A DNA stretch of 64,000 nucleotides from G963668345 sp965206025 (GCA_965206025.1 CBDBIU010000005.1:1922001-1986000), one strand, 5' to 3'; positions 1-8,036 are shown, counted from the stretch's first letter. Notes: generated by a model from the sequence alone, not told the origin. Numbers and translations: made by a program.

Positions 1-804
1 CCCGAACGGGCTGGCCAGCACGATGCACGAGGCCGGGCCAGTGCGCTTTGAGAAACGTTGGGATCTGCTTCAAACCCTCGATGCGCCATTGCGCGGTGCC
101 GACTCCCCCCTGGGGTCCGCCGTGGCGGGCATGTCGGACTTCTACGAGAGCGCCCGCGGTCTGATGTTCAACCCGGTCGTCGATGCGGCGTTCAGCTTCA
201 CGGCGGAAGAGAGCTTGGCATACGGCGATACCGACTTTGGGACGCTTGTCTGATGGCTAAAAAGATTGTGGCCGCCGACCAGGGAACGCGCTTCCTGCAA
301 ATCACCCAGCGCGGCTGGGACCACCATCAAGGGATCTACGACCGCAACGAGATCAACGGCCGGCAGGTGGGCCAAAACATCTACGCGCAGACGGGGGAGT
401 TCGACCCCGCTTTCGCGGCCCTGTTGACGGACCTTGAAGCCGAGGGATTACTGGACGAAACGCTGGTCGTGGTCTCTGGCGAATTCGGCCGAACGGTGGG
501 TCCGCTAACGAGTGGGCGGGCCGGACGAGATCACTACTTACAGATGTTTTACCTGCTTGCCGGTGGCGGTGTCGCGGGCGGGAACGTGATCGGGGCCACC
601 GACCCGAGCGGCGCGTTCACGACCGACCCGGGCTGGTCGCGTCAGCGAAGCATCCGCCCGGAGGATATCGAAGCGACCATCTACTCGGCCTTGGGGATCG
701 ACTGGACGACCATCCGCAACGACGATCCGTTGGGCCGCGGGTTCGAATACGTGCCCGAAGCCGCCGAGGATATCTACGGCCCGGTCGACGAGCTGTGGGG
801 TTAG
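1..804 (+). CDS. DUF1501-family protein, 3' part, frameshifted
   Basis: C-terminal part of a DUF1501 protein, a sulfatase-like secreted family of unknown role common in planctomycetes and some acidobacteria. The first segment is in frame 2, open from the window edge to a stop at 251-253, and ends with the family-like run EESLAYGDTDFG. The homology continues in frame 1 as CLMAKKIVAADQGTRF, GGWDHH-like GWDHH and SGEFGRT, ending at 804. Adding one G to the GGG run near 238-240 joins the two frames exactly, so this is a one-base deletion or a sequencing error. The 5' end lies outside the window. Family assignment rests on the AADQGTRF, WDHH and EFGRT motifs. Confidence 0.75.
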
Positions 805-814
805 AGATACCGCG

Positions 815-900
815 TCTCGGGGCCCAACCGGGTCAGACTGAGCCGCGGGCGCAAGCCCGCGGTCAAGATGGCGAATGACCGCGGGTTGCCGGTGTTCACG
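815..900 (+). repeat. Dispersed hairpin repeat, copy 1 (pair at 8135-8222)
   Basis: This stretch shares an ordered set of words with 8135-8222: GAGCCGCGGGCGCAAGCC, then GTCAAGATGG, then GAATG-CCGCGGGT, then GGTGTTC. In this copy CCGCGGGC-GCAA-GCCCGCGG forms a perfect 8-bp stem. It is intergenic and non-coding by eye. Function unknown. Confidence 0.6.
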
Positions 901-906
901 CAAGAT

Positions 907-951
907 CCTGTAGCGCATGGCTCGGCGGTCGTTTTGCCGAGGCTTGCGGCC
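907..951 (+). repeat. REP hairpin, copy A
   Basis: REP-like unit: GTAG tetranucleotide followed by an imperfect stem, CGCA..G.CTCGGC pairing with GCCGAG..TTGCG around a TCGTTTT-type loop. Same family as the five other copies around the RAYT gene at 2333-2827. This copy and copy F carry the CTCGGC/GCCGAG stem variant. Confidence 0.75.
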
Positions 952-999
952 CGTTGACTCCAACGGGAATGCGGCTAGGCCATATCGGTCGGTCCAGTA

Positions 1000-1045
1000 G
1001 GGACGAACACTCTTGTTTGTCCCGGCCGCTGCTAGGCGGCTTGCT
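1000..1045 (+). repeat. Twin-palindrome repeat, copy 1
   Basis: GGGACGAAC-ACTCTT-GTTTGTCCC forms a 9-bp stem with one G-T wobble and is followed by GCCGC-TGCTAG-GCGGC, a second small stem. The same pair of palindromes recurs at 3653-3697. Both copies lie just downstream of a REP of the CTCGGC type (copies A and F), so REP plus twin palindrome may be one composite unit. Confidence 0.6.
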
Positions 1046-1133
1046 GAAATCGGACGTCCTAACGTTGCCCCTCAATCCTGCGGACTCCCCGTGACACTCG
1101 TGTCAACATGGTTCTGGGAAACCGAACCAAAAA

Positions 1134-1178
1134 GCCGCAGGTCTGGGCAAAAACGACCGCCCAGCCCTGCGCTACGGG
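1134..1178 (-). repeat. REP hairpin, copy B (inverted)
   Basis: Reverse-complement copy of the REP unit, with the GTAG end on the right. The stem is CTGGGC/GCCCAG, the same variant as copies C, D and E. It lies beyond the 3' end of the DUF3592-like gene. Confidence 0.75.
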
Positions 1179-1243
1179 ACTCGCAGTTCCAGAGTTCGTG
1201 CCCAAGTCCAGAAGCAGATGTACAAAATTCACGGCACCCACGT

Positions 1244-1762
1244 TCAGTTTTGAACAGCCTCGTGGAGGCAATCTCTGTAGAGCATTGCTTTTTCTGGTCT
1301 TTCTGGTAGGTAAAGTACGGTTAGGCTATCGCCGACCGATTCATCATTACCACCCGAATAATGCAACGTATGGGATCCAGCCGAGGAATCATAGGCAACT
1401 GAATAGTCATACTCAAAAATAGAATTGTCAACGCCAGTGGAAGTTTTGCTCACGACGATCCCCCGCGCTACCAATCCTCTCGTGACAAACAGCTTTGACT
1501 TTCGTCGACTGGGACCCAGAGAGCTAGCCAGGAGGGAAATGGCGGTAATCCCGAAAAGAAGCTTGGATATTTCGGGCCATAAATCTCGTAGAACTAGTAC
1601 CGAAAGAAGCAAGGATAGCGTCGTCAGCCACCACTTCCAGTATCCCCTCTTCAAAACGGCGCGACGCGGCGGGGGGGAAGAAAGCTGTCGAGCTGCCACA
1701 CTATCACTCTGATGTCTCTCGACGGGTGTGTTATTGCCAAACAGCTCTTGAATTTCCGGCAT
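1244..1762 (-). CDS. Small membrane protein, DUF3592-like
   Basis: 172-residue protein of unknown function. Residues about 43-62 and 66-84 are two hydrophobic segments (WWLTTLSLLLSVLVL and LLFGITAISLLASSL). A soluble C-terminal domain follows with the DUF3592-like pattern RGIVVSKTS, YDYSVAYDS, LTVLYLPERPEKAMLY. Members of that family are poorly characterised membrane proteins. The start is only 51 bp from the end of MITE copy 1 (1814-2269), so the MITE now occupies the promoter region. The family call is from memory of the motif pattern and is moderate; that this is a real gene is likely, because the opposite-strand frames carry no recognisable motif. Confidence 0.6.
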   Translation of the reverse strand: MPEIQELFGNNTPVERHQSDSVAARQLSSPPPRRAVLKRGYWKWWLTTLSLLLSVLVLRDLWPEISKLLFGITAISLLASSLGPSRRKSKLFVTRGLVARGIVVSKTSTGVDNSIFEYDYSVAYDSSAGSHTLHYSGGNDESVGDSLTVLYLPERPEKAMLYRDCLHEAVQN

Positions 1763-1813
1763 ACGACGATTCTCCGTACAGCTAACGGCTTGGCGATAAC
1801 CCTAACTCCTATT

Positions 1814-2269
1814 GGCTCTTCCGGGTTTTTAGTGGGTGGCCAACGGGTAGCCGGCTCCTCCATCCTGCCGACCCGACGTCGCCCGCAGTCACATCGGAGC
1901 CCAAAAGGCGGCCAAGAAATCCCCAAATACCCTACACGCCAGTCCGGTCGTGGGCAACTCGTAAAGGGAATAAGACACTGATAAACAGGGAGTTATCTCT
2001 TTGAGTGTGGCCACTGGATGACAGTTGTGGATCCGCATTTCACAGCCTTCGGGAGACTGTACGACTACCTGCCAGCAGCCTTGCTCTACTCGTAACCCTT
2101 TGTTTATCAGTAATTCTTTTTGGCCAACGCAGTCGCCGCCCGGCCTTGGGGGCCGTAGAGTTGTCACGAAGCCCTTGAATGGCACCGAAGCAGGCTCCGG
2201 GAGGTCGGCCTCACAGTGGCGAGGGATCCGTCACTCACCGCCGCCAGCCACTAAAATCCCAGAAGAGCC
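1814..2269 (+). mobile_element. 456-bp MITE, copy 1
   Basis: Non-autonomous element flanked by a perfect 8-bp target duplication, CTCCTATT at 1806-1813 and 2270-2277. Ends are about 27-bp imperfect inverted repeats beginning GGCTCTTC and ending GAAGAGCC. Near-identical copies lie at 25572-26027 and 39837-40292. An internal perfect 11-bp inverted repeat, ACTGATAAACA, sits at 1977-1987 and 2101-2111. The longest internal frame (98 codons, minus strand, 1889-2185) resembles no transposase. GGC-type ends with 8-bp duplications recall ISL3-family elements, but that parentage is inference. Confidence 0.9.
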
Positions 2270-2283
2270 CTCCTATTTTAAGC

Positions 2284-2327
2284 CCCGTAGCGCAGGGCTG
2301 GGCGGCCGTTTTGCCCAGACCTGCGGC
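2284..2327 (+). repeat. REP hairpin, copy C (left flank of RAYT)
   Basis: GTAG followed by CGCAGG-G-CTGGGC, a GGCCGTTTT loop and GCCCAG-A-CCTGCG: a 13-bp stem with one G-A mismatch. It ends 5 bp before the stop codon of the minus-strand RAYT gene and mirrors copy D on the other side. Confidence 0.8.
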
Positions 2328-2332
2328 TTTTT

Positions 2333-2827
2333 CTATATCCGGGCTGACGTATTGAGCGGCAACCGTACCTCGTCCACCTCGATGAGACCTATTCGCTGTG
2401 TGACCCACCGGGCACTCGACCAGCGCCAATCCAACGGGTCCTGAACCAACCCTCGGTGGACTGGGTTGTGGTGGATGTAATCGAAAGCCTCGTCGTATTC
2501 GCCTCGCGTTCTCAATGCTCGGTCGTAAAACCGTCTCTGCCAAAACCCGTGACCCCGCAGGGGCCTAATCCGTCTTGAGGCGGGGATCTTGAAACGCATC
2601 ATGACGTCCGAAATAGTCGTGCCTTCCCGCACAAACAGAATGGCGTGCAGGTGGTCCGGCATCATACAGTAGGCGCAGATCGATACGGGGACACGCTCGC
2701 GCACCCTAGCGAGGCAATCGGTCAGTAATTCAAGTTCGGGCTGGTTGAACGGGCGCAGCCCTTTCCGCAAATTAGTGGTGACGAAAAAGAAGCGTGAATG
2801 CAAAATGGGACGACGCAGGCGTGACAT
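2333..2827 (-). CDS. REP-associated tyrosine transposase (RAYT, Y1 family)
   Basis: 164-residue single-domain Y1/HUH transposase of the TnpA-REP (RAYT) class, related to IS200/IS605 TnpA, which cut single-stranded REP hairpins. Visible landmarks are the HUH-type motif in MMPDHLHAILF (about residues 56-66), the RAYT signatures FWQRRFYDRALR and YIHHNPVHRGLV, which holds the candidate catalytic Tyr region, and DWRWSSARW near the C terminus. Length is typical for the family. REP copies C and D sit in inverted orientation 5 bp and about 75 bp from the two ends, and four more REPs lie within 2 kb, as expected for a RAYT with its own substrates. It looks intact. Confidence 0.92.
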   Translation of the reverse strand: MSRLRRPILHSRFFFVTTNLRKGLRPFNQPELELLTDCLARVRERVPVSICAYCMMPDHLHAILFVREGTTISDVMMRFKIPASRRIRPLRGHGFWQRRFYDRALRTRGEYDEAFDYIHHNPVHRGLVQDPLDWRWSSARWVTQRIGLIEVDEVRLPLNTSARI

Positions 2828-2900
2828 CGAGTTTTATCATGCCGGGGATTTCGATGGCACGCAAGGGGAGTGATTTAGGATGGGTTGCCACACCAAACGA

Positions 2901-2942
2901 CCGCAGGTCTGGGCACAACGGCCGCCCAGCCCTGCGCTACGG
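2901..2942 (-). repeat. REP hairpin, copy D (right flank of RAYT)
   Basis: Inverted copy of the REP unit with the CTGGGC/GCCCAG stem and GTAG on the outer side. With copy C it brackets the RAYT gene. Confidence 0.8.
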
Positions 2943-3374
2943 CTGAGCAACTGATTCGGCATGAAGGAGGCGCGGCTAAGAATACCTCCGTTAGCTCTGT
3001 TGTTCGCGCCCCGTGAGAGCCAACCTAAATCCCCCCTGTATTTCACCAGTTCTCTACCCTCCGGTCTCCGGCATGTCGCGCAAGACAAGTTGTTCATTCA
3101 AAGCATCTTAATTCCGACAACAGCGCTACGCCTTGGATTGGGAGGCTACAATATGATTGGGTACCCGAAGGATTCGGGATCAGTTCAAGGAGGGGTCAAT
3201 CGGGAGGCACGAACGGGCGAAATGACAAGAATTACCAAACGAACCCAATCTTTCCCAACCCGTTAGGAATCAATGATGTACGGCTGGTTTCAAGTCCGGT
3301 GTGAGGGCTCGCTCGGGAAAAGTCCGACGGACCGCTTCAGCAGGATACAGGGAGGCCTTCGGTTGAAAGCAGTT

Positions 3375-3418
3375 GCGTAGCGAAGGGCTGGGCGGTCGTT
3401 TGCCCAGACCTGCGGTCG
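3375..3418 (+). repeat. REP hairpin, copy E
   Basis: REP unit with GTAG and the CTGGGC/GCCCAG stem; the loop is one T shorter than in the other copies. Confidence 0.7.
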
Positions 3419-3592
3419 TTTCTTGTTCGATCTCCGTGGGAGCCAACCTAAATCCAGATGGGTGCCAGCGAAGAGCTACAGAGCAGCAACGAAGTAGCAG
3501 CGCTACCCGAGCATCAAGATTACCAAACAAAGCCAATTCCTTGTAACTTACATATATACAATAACTTACGGGACTGTTTGGGGCGCAAGATC

Positions 3593-3637
3593 GCGTAGCG
3601 CATGGCTCGGCAGTCGTTTTGCCGAGACTTGCGGCCG
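3593..3637 (+). repeat. REP hairpin, copy F
   Basis: REP unit with GTAG and the alternative CTCGGC/GCCGAG stem, as in copy A. Both stem halves differ from copies B-E in a compensatory way. Confidence 0.75.
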
Positions 3638-3652
3638 TTCGCTATCGCTCGC

Positions 3653-3697
3653 GGGACAAACACTCTTGTTTGTCCTAGCCGCCGACAGGCGGCTTGC
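3653..3697 (+). repeat. Twin-palindrome repeat, copy 2
   Basis: GGACAAAC-ACTCTT-GTTTGTCC is a perfect 8-bp stem and is followed by AGCCGCC-GACA-GGCGGCT, a perfect 7-bp stem. It matches 1000-1045. It ends 8 bp before the stop codon of the lipid kinase gene and could act as its terminator-like end. Confidence 0.6.
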
Positions 3698-3704
3698 ATC
3701 CTCG

Positions 3705-4667
3705 TTATCGACCCGCCAACTCGCTCGTCGAGGGGACCACGACGCGCAGGCTTGTTGGCAGTAGGTTGATTTCGAGCGGTAGTCGGCCCAGTGCTTCGCC
3801 GTCGATTTCGATGTGGGTGGTTTCGTCCGACTCGGCGACGATCTTTTGGACGCGGAAGTGGCGGGCCTTGGGGTGGCGGTAGATATCATCCGAGTAGAGG
3901 TACTTGATATCCCGCAGGAACTCAAACATGGTCAGGTAGTCGATGGTTGTCACGTCGAGCCGGCCGTCATTCATGAGCGCGCGCGGGCAAGGGTGCATAC
4001 CGCCGCCGTGGTAGCGGCCGTTCCCGATGGCGATGTTCGAGATGAAGAATTCGCTTGGAGCGGGCTGTTCATCGAGCGTGAGGCGAACGTGTTTCCCGCT
4101 AAAACGGACAAGGCCGGCAACGGTCGCGTAGAAGAAGGCGAGCCTGCCGCCCAGCAGCGGGCTCAAGAAGTTCTTCGCGCGGACGGCCACGTCGCCGCCT
4201 ATGCCCAGGCTCAGCAAATTGACAAAGTATCGCTCCAGCGGCGAGCCGTCGTGCGAGACGAACGCCGCCTTCCCGACATCGATCGGGGCCTGGACGGCGG
4301 CGGCAAGAATATCAACGGCTCTTTCCACATCCGAGGGGACCTCAAGCGTGCGCTGAAGATCTCCGCCCGTACCGAAAGGAATGAAGCCCAAACAGGCGTC
4401 GGGCCGGAGCGGGTGGCCCTTGTTGAAGAAACCGTTGACGACCTCGTTGGCCGTGCCGTCCCCACCGACGGCAATGATCAAGTCGGCGCCGGCTTTGAGC
4501 GCATCGCCGGCAAGCTGAATCGCGTGACCGCTACTCTCGGTCTTGAGCACTTCAACCGACCCAAGCCGCTCAGCCAGGCATCGAGAAATTTCGTGCAGTC
4601 GCTTTTCCGCCTTGCCGCCCGCGGCCCGGGGGTTGACGATTGCGACCGGTCTGCGCCACGGGGCCAT
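3705..4667 (-). CDS. Diacylglycerol/lipid kinase, DAGK catalytic family
   Basis: 320-residue soluble lipid kinase of the DagK/YegS/LCB5 fold, which phosphorylates a lipid hydroxyl with ATP. The N terminus has the nucleotide-site pattern NPRAAGGKAEKR, followed by the family hallmark GGDGTANEVVNG (about residues 68-79) and PFGTGGDLQR in place of the usual GTxND. C-terminal motifs GIGGDVAV and EIDGEALG match the beta-sandwich domain. Length is normal. It is the last gene of a tight minus-strand set with the epimerase (6-bp gap), LarA-like protein and HAD hydrolase, which suggests it acts on the lipid made by that cluster. The lipid substrate cannot be told from sequence. Confidence 0.88.
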   Translation of the reverse strand: MAPWRRPVAIVNPRAAGGKAEKRLHEISRCLAERLGSVEVLKTESSGHAIQLAGDALKAGADLIIAVGGDGTANEVVNGFFNKGHPLRPDACLGFIPFGTGGDLQRTLEVPSDVERAVDILAAAVQAPIDVGKAAFVSHDGSPLERYFVNLLSLGIGGDVAVRAKNFLSPLLGGRLAFFYATVAGLVRFSGKHVRLTLDEQPAPSEFFISNIAIGNGRYHGGGMHPCPRALMNDGRLDVTTIDYLTMFEFLRDIKYLYSDDIYRHPKARHFRVQKIVAESDETTHIEIDGEALGRLPLEINLLPTSLRVVVPSTSELAGR

Positions 4668-4673
4668 CAGCGG

Positions 4674-5666
4674 TTAGCTCTCCGATGTTCGTTGGCGGAT
4701 ATCGTCAATCGTATCGCGCAAGGTCGCCATGGGATCCCGCGTCTTGAAGCCCAGCTCGCTGCGAGCCTTGCTTGAATCGCAATACCAAAATAGATCCGCC
4801 ATCTCGATCGACGCGTCGTCCAGCTCAAACGACTTGCCGACCAACGGCAGCAGCGAACGCATCCGCCGAGCGCACCATAGCGACAGCCACAGGGGCAGGC
4901 GAAGCTTCGGCGCTTTAACCCCGGCCAGCCGCGCTGTATTTTCCATCCACTCGCGGAATGTCCAGTTTGTACCCGCCAGGAGGTAGCGCTCTCCCGGTTT
5001 GCCGAACCGCATGGCCAGAATCATTCCGGCCGCCGCGTCGCGGACGTCAACGATGCTTAAGCCGCCGCGAGGAACCGCCATGACCCGCCCATGCAAAAAC
5101 AGCGCTATGTCTTTCGTCGACGAGCCGCGCTCATCGCCGGGACCCAGCAGCAGACTGGGGTTTACCACGACGATGGGCAATCGCTCTTGTTGGGCATAAC
5201 GAAAGACCAATTTCTCGGCGAAGATCTTGCCGGCATAGTAGGGCCAGCGGCAGGTAATACCGTTGGTATATCCCGAATCTTCGTTGCGTTCAACGGGCTC
5301 CCGACTGACGGCGACGGTACCCGAGGAAGATACCAGCACGGCTTTGCCGACCTTGTGTTCACGAACCGCTTCACAAATGTTACGCATTCCCTCGATATGA
5401 GTCCGGTAAAGCCGTGTGGGATCTTTCGGCTCCCGCTCCACGGGGCCGGCCAGGTGGTAGATCTCCTGGACGCCCTCCGCGGCGGCGGAAACGTCCTGGG
5501 GCGAGGTGACGTCGCCTCGAACGACCTCGACCTGGGGACCCCTTTCCCCAACCGACGCAGAGTGGCAGAGCAGGCGCAACCGCGAATCCGGCTCCTGGCG
5601 CTCCAGCTCTTCCACCAGGTGCTGACCGAGGAAACCGGTCGCCCCGGTCACGAGAATGGTCTTCAT
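4674..5666 (-). CDS. NAD-dependent epimerase/dehydratase (extended SDR)
   Basis: 330-residue extended short-chain dehydrogenase. The Rossmann motif is TGATGFLGQHL near the N terminus, the substrate/NAD strand is VRGDV, and the catalytic pair is in the YYAGKIFAEK region (Y..xK). A Ser cluster, VLVSSSGTVAV, precedes it. Such enzymes reduce or epimerise sugars, 3-oxo lipids or steroid-like ketones; the closest informal match is the hopanoid-associated HpnA/3-beta-HSD-like group. It sits 6 bp from both the LarA-like and lipid kinase genes, so co-transcription is very likely. Substrate unknown. Confidence 0.85.
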   Translation of the reverse strand: MKTILVTGATGFLGQHLVEELERQEPDSRLRLLCHSASVGERGPQVEVVRGDVTSPQDVSAAAEGVQEIYHLAGPVEREPKDPTRLYRTHIEGMRNICEAVREHKVGKAVLVSSSGTVAVSREPVERNEDSGYTNGITCRWPYYAGKIFAEKLVFRYAQQERLPIVVVNPSLLLGPGDERGSSTKDIALFLHGRVMAVPRGGLSIVDVRDAAAGMILAMRFGKPGERYLLAGTNWTFREWMENTARLAGVKAPKLRLPLWLSLWCARRMRSLLPLVGKSFELDDASIEMADLFWYCDSSKARSELGFKTRDPMATLRDTIDDIRQRTSES

Positions 5667-5672
5667 CAGCGT

Positions 5673-7358
5673 TCAGATGGTCCCAGGGGTACCGCTGACG
5701 TCCGCCATATTGATCGGAGGAATGTGCATGTGGGTGACCGAGGGCTGATGCCCGACATGAGAATGCGCCATCTCGAGGGCTTCTTCCATGCTGGAGGCGC
5801 ATTTCCAGCCCATCACTTCCGCCACCTCAGGGTTCTCGGCTCCGACGACGATTACCTTACCTATATGCGCCCGTCCGTTTTCGCCCCAGTACCACATGTA
5901 GAACGGGTGCACGCCGTGGTAGGCGTTGCCGGTGCGGTACATCTCGATGTACTCGGGGTTGTGGGCGAACTCCGCTTCGTATTTCTGTTGCAGAGTCGCC
6001 GAGTCGTTGGTCTCGGGCAGAACGCGGTGAAAGAATTCGATGTAGGAAGGGTGATGCCGCGGATCGAATTCGTCATAGAGCGGGTGCGTCAGGATCATGA
6101 CGCCGTTTTTCTTCACAACGGGCATTCCTCGATACATGTTGAAGAAGTAACCCAAGGCCAGGACTTGCACCAACACCGGGTTCAAGATGGAGTTGACATT
6201 GTAGGGCGAAATGAAGGGGATGCCGAAGACCACCACGTCGCTTTGGCCCTCAATGGGAACGCAATATTGTTGATACGTGTAGGCCAGCGTCTTGCGGTGG
6301 GTGGGATCGGTCGCACCCGCGTGAACCGCGATGGTTTCATAAGCCGCGGGGATGGAAAACAGAATCTTTCGCTTCGCCGCCCGTGATAGCCGGCTTAGAG
6401 ACCACTGAGAGATCTTGAAAAGGGCCGTGTCAAGCGCCGTGTAACGGTCCTCGTTTTTCACAAAGAATTCCATCGCCGGGTGGAACATGGCATTGTTAAG
6501 CACGGTCTCGATGTGGAATACCTTGAGATTGTCGTTGACAACCTTGCCCATGCGGACGCAGGAATCAGTCAACGCCGAGCGGGTGTGGTCGAAGTAGGAG
6601 TCGCTTTCCAGGATCGCCTGTGGGGTGTGGTGCGCCTGCAAAGAGGGGTAGTCGCACAGCCCCACGGCGACGGACTTATGTCCGCCATCCATGGGAACGA
6701 GGTTGATATTGACGTAGACGAGTAGATCGGATTCCGCGGCCCGGCGATTGATGCGCACGCGCTCGCCCAGCTCGGTCTGTCCCAACTCCACCATGCCGTC
6801 GGGATCTTCGCCGTCGTGATTGTAAAGATTGTGCGGATAATAGGCGTCAAAGATTCGCCCACCCACGATGTAGCGAATTTCGGAGGCCGCCATGCGGCGG
6901 TGGAACGAGGTGGCGATGATGATGTGGACATCGGTGACACCCCGCGCGGCGAGAATGTCGAGCAGGATGGTCAACACGGATTCCCGTACGTCGGGCCGGG
7001 GCATTTTGGGGAGGGGCAAAGAGATGTCATCAATGGCGATGGTAATCTTCATGCCGGGCTGGAGCAGTGCACCGAAGGCGTCCATACCCGCGCAGTGCCC
7101 TAGGGCATAGCGGATAGCCCGGTCGCGGTCGGGCACAGGAGGAATCGTCGGTTTGGGATAGACAACCCGCGTGCCCGCGGGCAGATTCACATCGAGCAGG
7201 TCTTCGCCGGACCACAGCAATCGTTTGGCCGAATTGGCTTCGAGGTGGACAACGCAGCCTTCGGTCGATACGAGCGCGTTGCGCCCAACTGCATTCGGCG
7301 TGGGGTCCCCGAAGTCGAAGTCGGGGACGACTTGTACCCCCTTAGCCGCTGTAGCCAT
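5673..7358 (-). CDS. LarA-like protein (DUF2088, lactate racemase fold)
   Basis: 561-residue homologue of the nickel-dependent lactate racemase LarA, whose N-terminal domain is DUF2088. LarA uses a nickel-pincer nucleotide bound to a lysine. Here AIDDISLPLPKM (Asp110-Asp111) matches the LarA DDxTRP-like motif, IATSFHRRM (His153) the substrate-site histidine segment, NHDGEDPD (His181) the next, and GGHKSVAVG keeps a lysine (Lys228) where LarA attaches the cofactor. The protein is longer than LarA (about 425), with an extended C terminus ending in HMHIPPINMADV. No larB, larC or larE cofactor genes are seen nearby. It lies in a tight operon with a HAD hydrolase, an epimerase and a lipid kinase, so its substrate is probably a hydroxy acid or lipid head group; that is inference. 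Confidence 0.8.
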   Translation of the reverse strand: MATAAKGVQVVPDFDFGDPTPNAVGRNALVSTEGCVVHLEANSAKRLLWSGEDLLDVNLPAGTRVVYPKPTIPPVPDRDRAIRYALGHCAGMDAFGALLQPGMKITIAIDDISLPLPKMPRPDVRESVLTILLDILAARGVTDVHIIIATSFHRRMAASEIRYIVGGRIFDAYYPHNLYNHDGEDPDGMVELGQTELGERVRINRRAAESDLLVYVNINLVPMDGGHKSVAVGLCDYPSLQAHHTPQAILESDSYFDHTRSALTDSCVRMGKVVNDNLKVFHIETVLNNAMFHPAMEFFVKNEDRYTALDTALFKISQWSLSRLSRAAKRKILFSIPAAYETIAVHAGATDPTHRKTLAYTYQQYCVPIEGQSDVVVFGIPFISPYNVNSILNPVLVQVLALGYFFNMYRGMPVVKKNGVMILTHPLYDEFDPRHHPSYIEFFHRVLPETNDSATLQQKYEAEFAHNPEYIEMYRTGNAYHGVHPFYMWYWGENGRAHIGKVIVVGAENPEVAEVMGWKCASSMEEALEMAHSHVGHQPSVTHMHIPPINMADVSGTPGTI

Positions 7359-7367
7359 GATTTCGGT

Positions 7368-8036
7368 TCAAAGATTTACCACCGGCCAACCACGGTCGCT
7401 CGCCGCGCGGCGAAGACGACGGTCCGGATTCACGGCGCTGGGCAACCCGACCGCTTCCAGCATAGGCAGATCGGAAAAGCTGTCCGAATAGGCCTTCGAG
7501 CGAGCCGTCTCCACATTATACTCGCGGCAGAATCGATGGACGGCGGCGACCTTTTCCTGCTCGGCCAACAGCGGAGAGGCTACCTCTCCCGTGGCAACCC
7601 CGTCCTGGTAGACCAATCGGTTGCAGATCAGGTCGTCAAAGCCGAAGTAACGGACCGCCGGGAGGAGTGCGAAATCCAATCCGCCGCTCAGCAGAACGAG
7701 GCGAAAGCCCTGTTGGCGGTCGCCACGTAGCGATGCCTGCGCTCCCGGGTAGATTTTCGGCAGAACCTCTGTCTCGAAAAGCTCCTCCGCCTTGGCAGCC
7801 AGCCAGTCCTTTCTCATACCCCGGTACTGGCGATAGAAAACCTCATTAAACAAGCGCCGGGAGTAGAGGTCGAGAGCGATCCAGAAAGGAACGGTGGCGA
7901 GCAATTTTCCATAGCGCAGAAACGCCTGAGCGCGTAAAGGATGATTCTTGGCGAAAAACGCGTAGCGGGTTACGACATTGCTGGTAACCAGTGTTCCGTC
8001 AAAGTCGTAGAAGGCGGCGCGGATGGATTCGCTCAT
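7368..8036 (-). CDS. HAD-IB family hydrolase (SerB-like phosphatase)
   Basis: 222-residue phosphatase of the HAD superfamily, subfamily IB. Motif I is FYDFDGTLV (nucleophile Asp and acid/base Asp), motif II is LLSGGLD, and motif III/IV is YSDSFSDLPML with the metal-binding aspartates. The cap region after motif I is helical and contains FWIALDLY, typical of IB members. Related proteins remove phosphate from phosphoserine or from lysophosphatidic acid-type lipids. It starts the tight four-gene run 8036 to 3705 (10 bp before the LarA-like gene) and follows plsY, so a lipid phosphatase role is plausible. Confidence 0.87.
   Translation of the reverse strand: MSESIRAAFYDFDGTLVTSNVVTRYAFFAKNHPLRAQAFLRYGKLLATVPFWIALDLYSRRLFNEVFYRQYRGMRKDWLAAKAEELFETEVLPKIYPGAQASLRGDRQQGFRLVLLSGGLDFALLPAVRYFGFDDLICNRLVYQDGVATGEVASPLLAEQEKVAAVHRFCREYNVETARSKAYSDSFSDLPMLEAVGLPSAVNPDRRLRRAASDRGWPVVNL

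Larger units (their letters stand above)
2943..3704. other. Gene-free stretch with REP copies and degenerate direct repeats
   Basis: No convincing gene. Besides REP copies E and F and a twin palindrome, two word pairs recur: GAGCCAACCTAAATCC-type at 3016 and 3438, and ATTACCAAACGAACCCAAT (about 3230) versus ATTACCAAACAAAGCCAAT (about 3520). This suggests a decayed duplicated unit. The short open frames here look like chance. Confidence 0.5.

Noticed and set aside
2837..3536. Small minus-strand frames of 86 and 88 codons
   Set aside because: They run through REP hairpins and repeated words and show no family similarity or ribosome site.
3813..6386. Long plus-strand frames (320 and 431 codons) over the lipid kinase, epimerase and LarA-like genes
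   Set aside because: Minus-strand genes there have strong motifs and tight operon spacing; the plus-strand frames are composition shadows.
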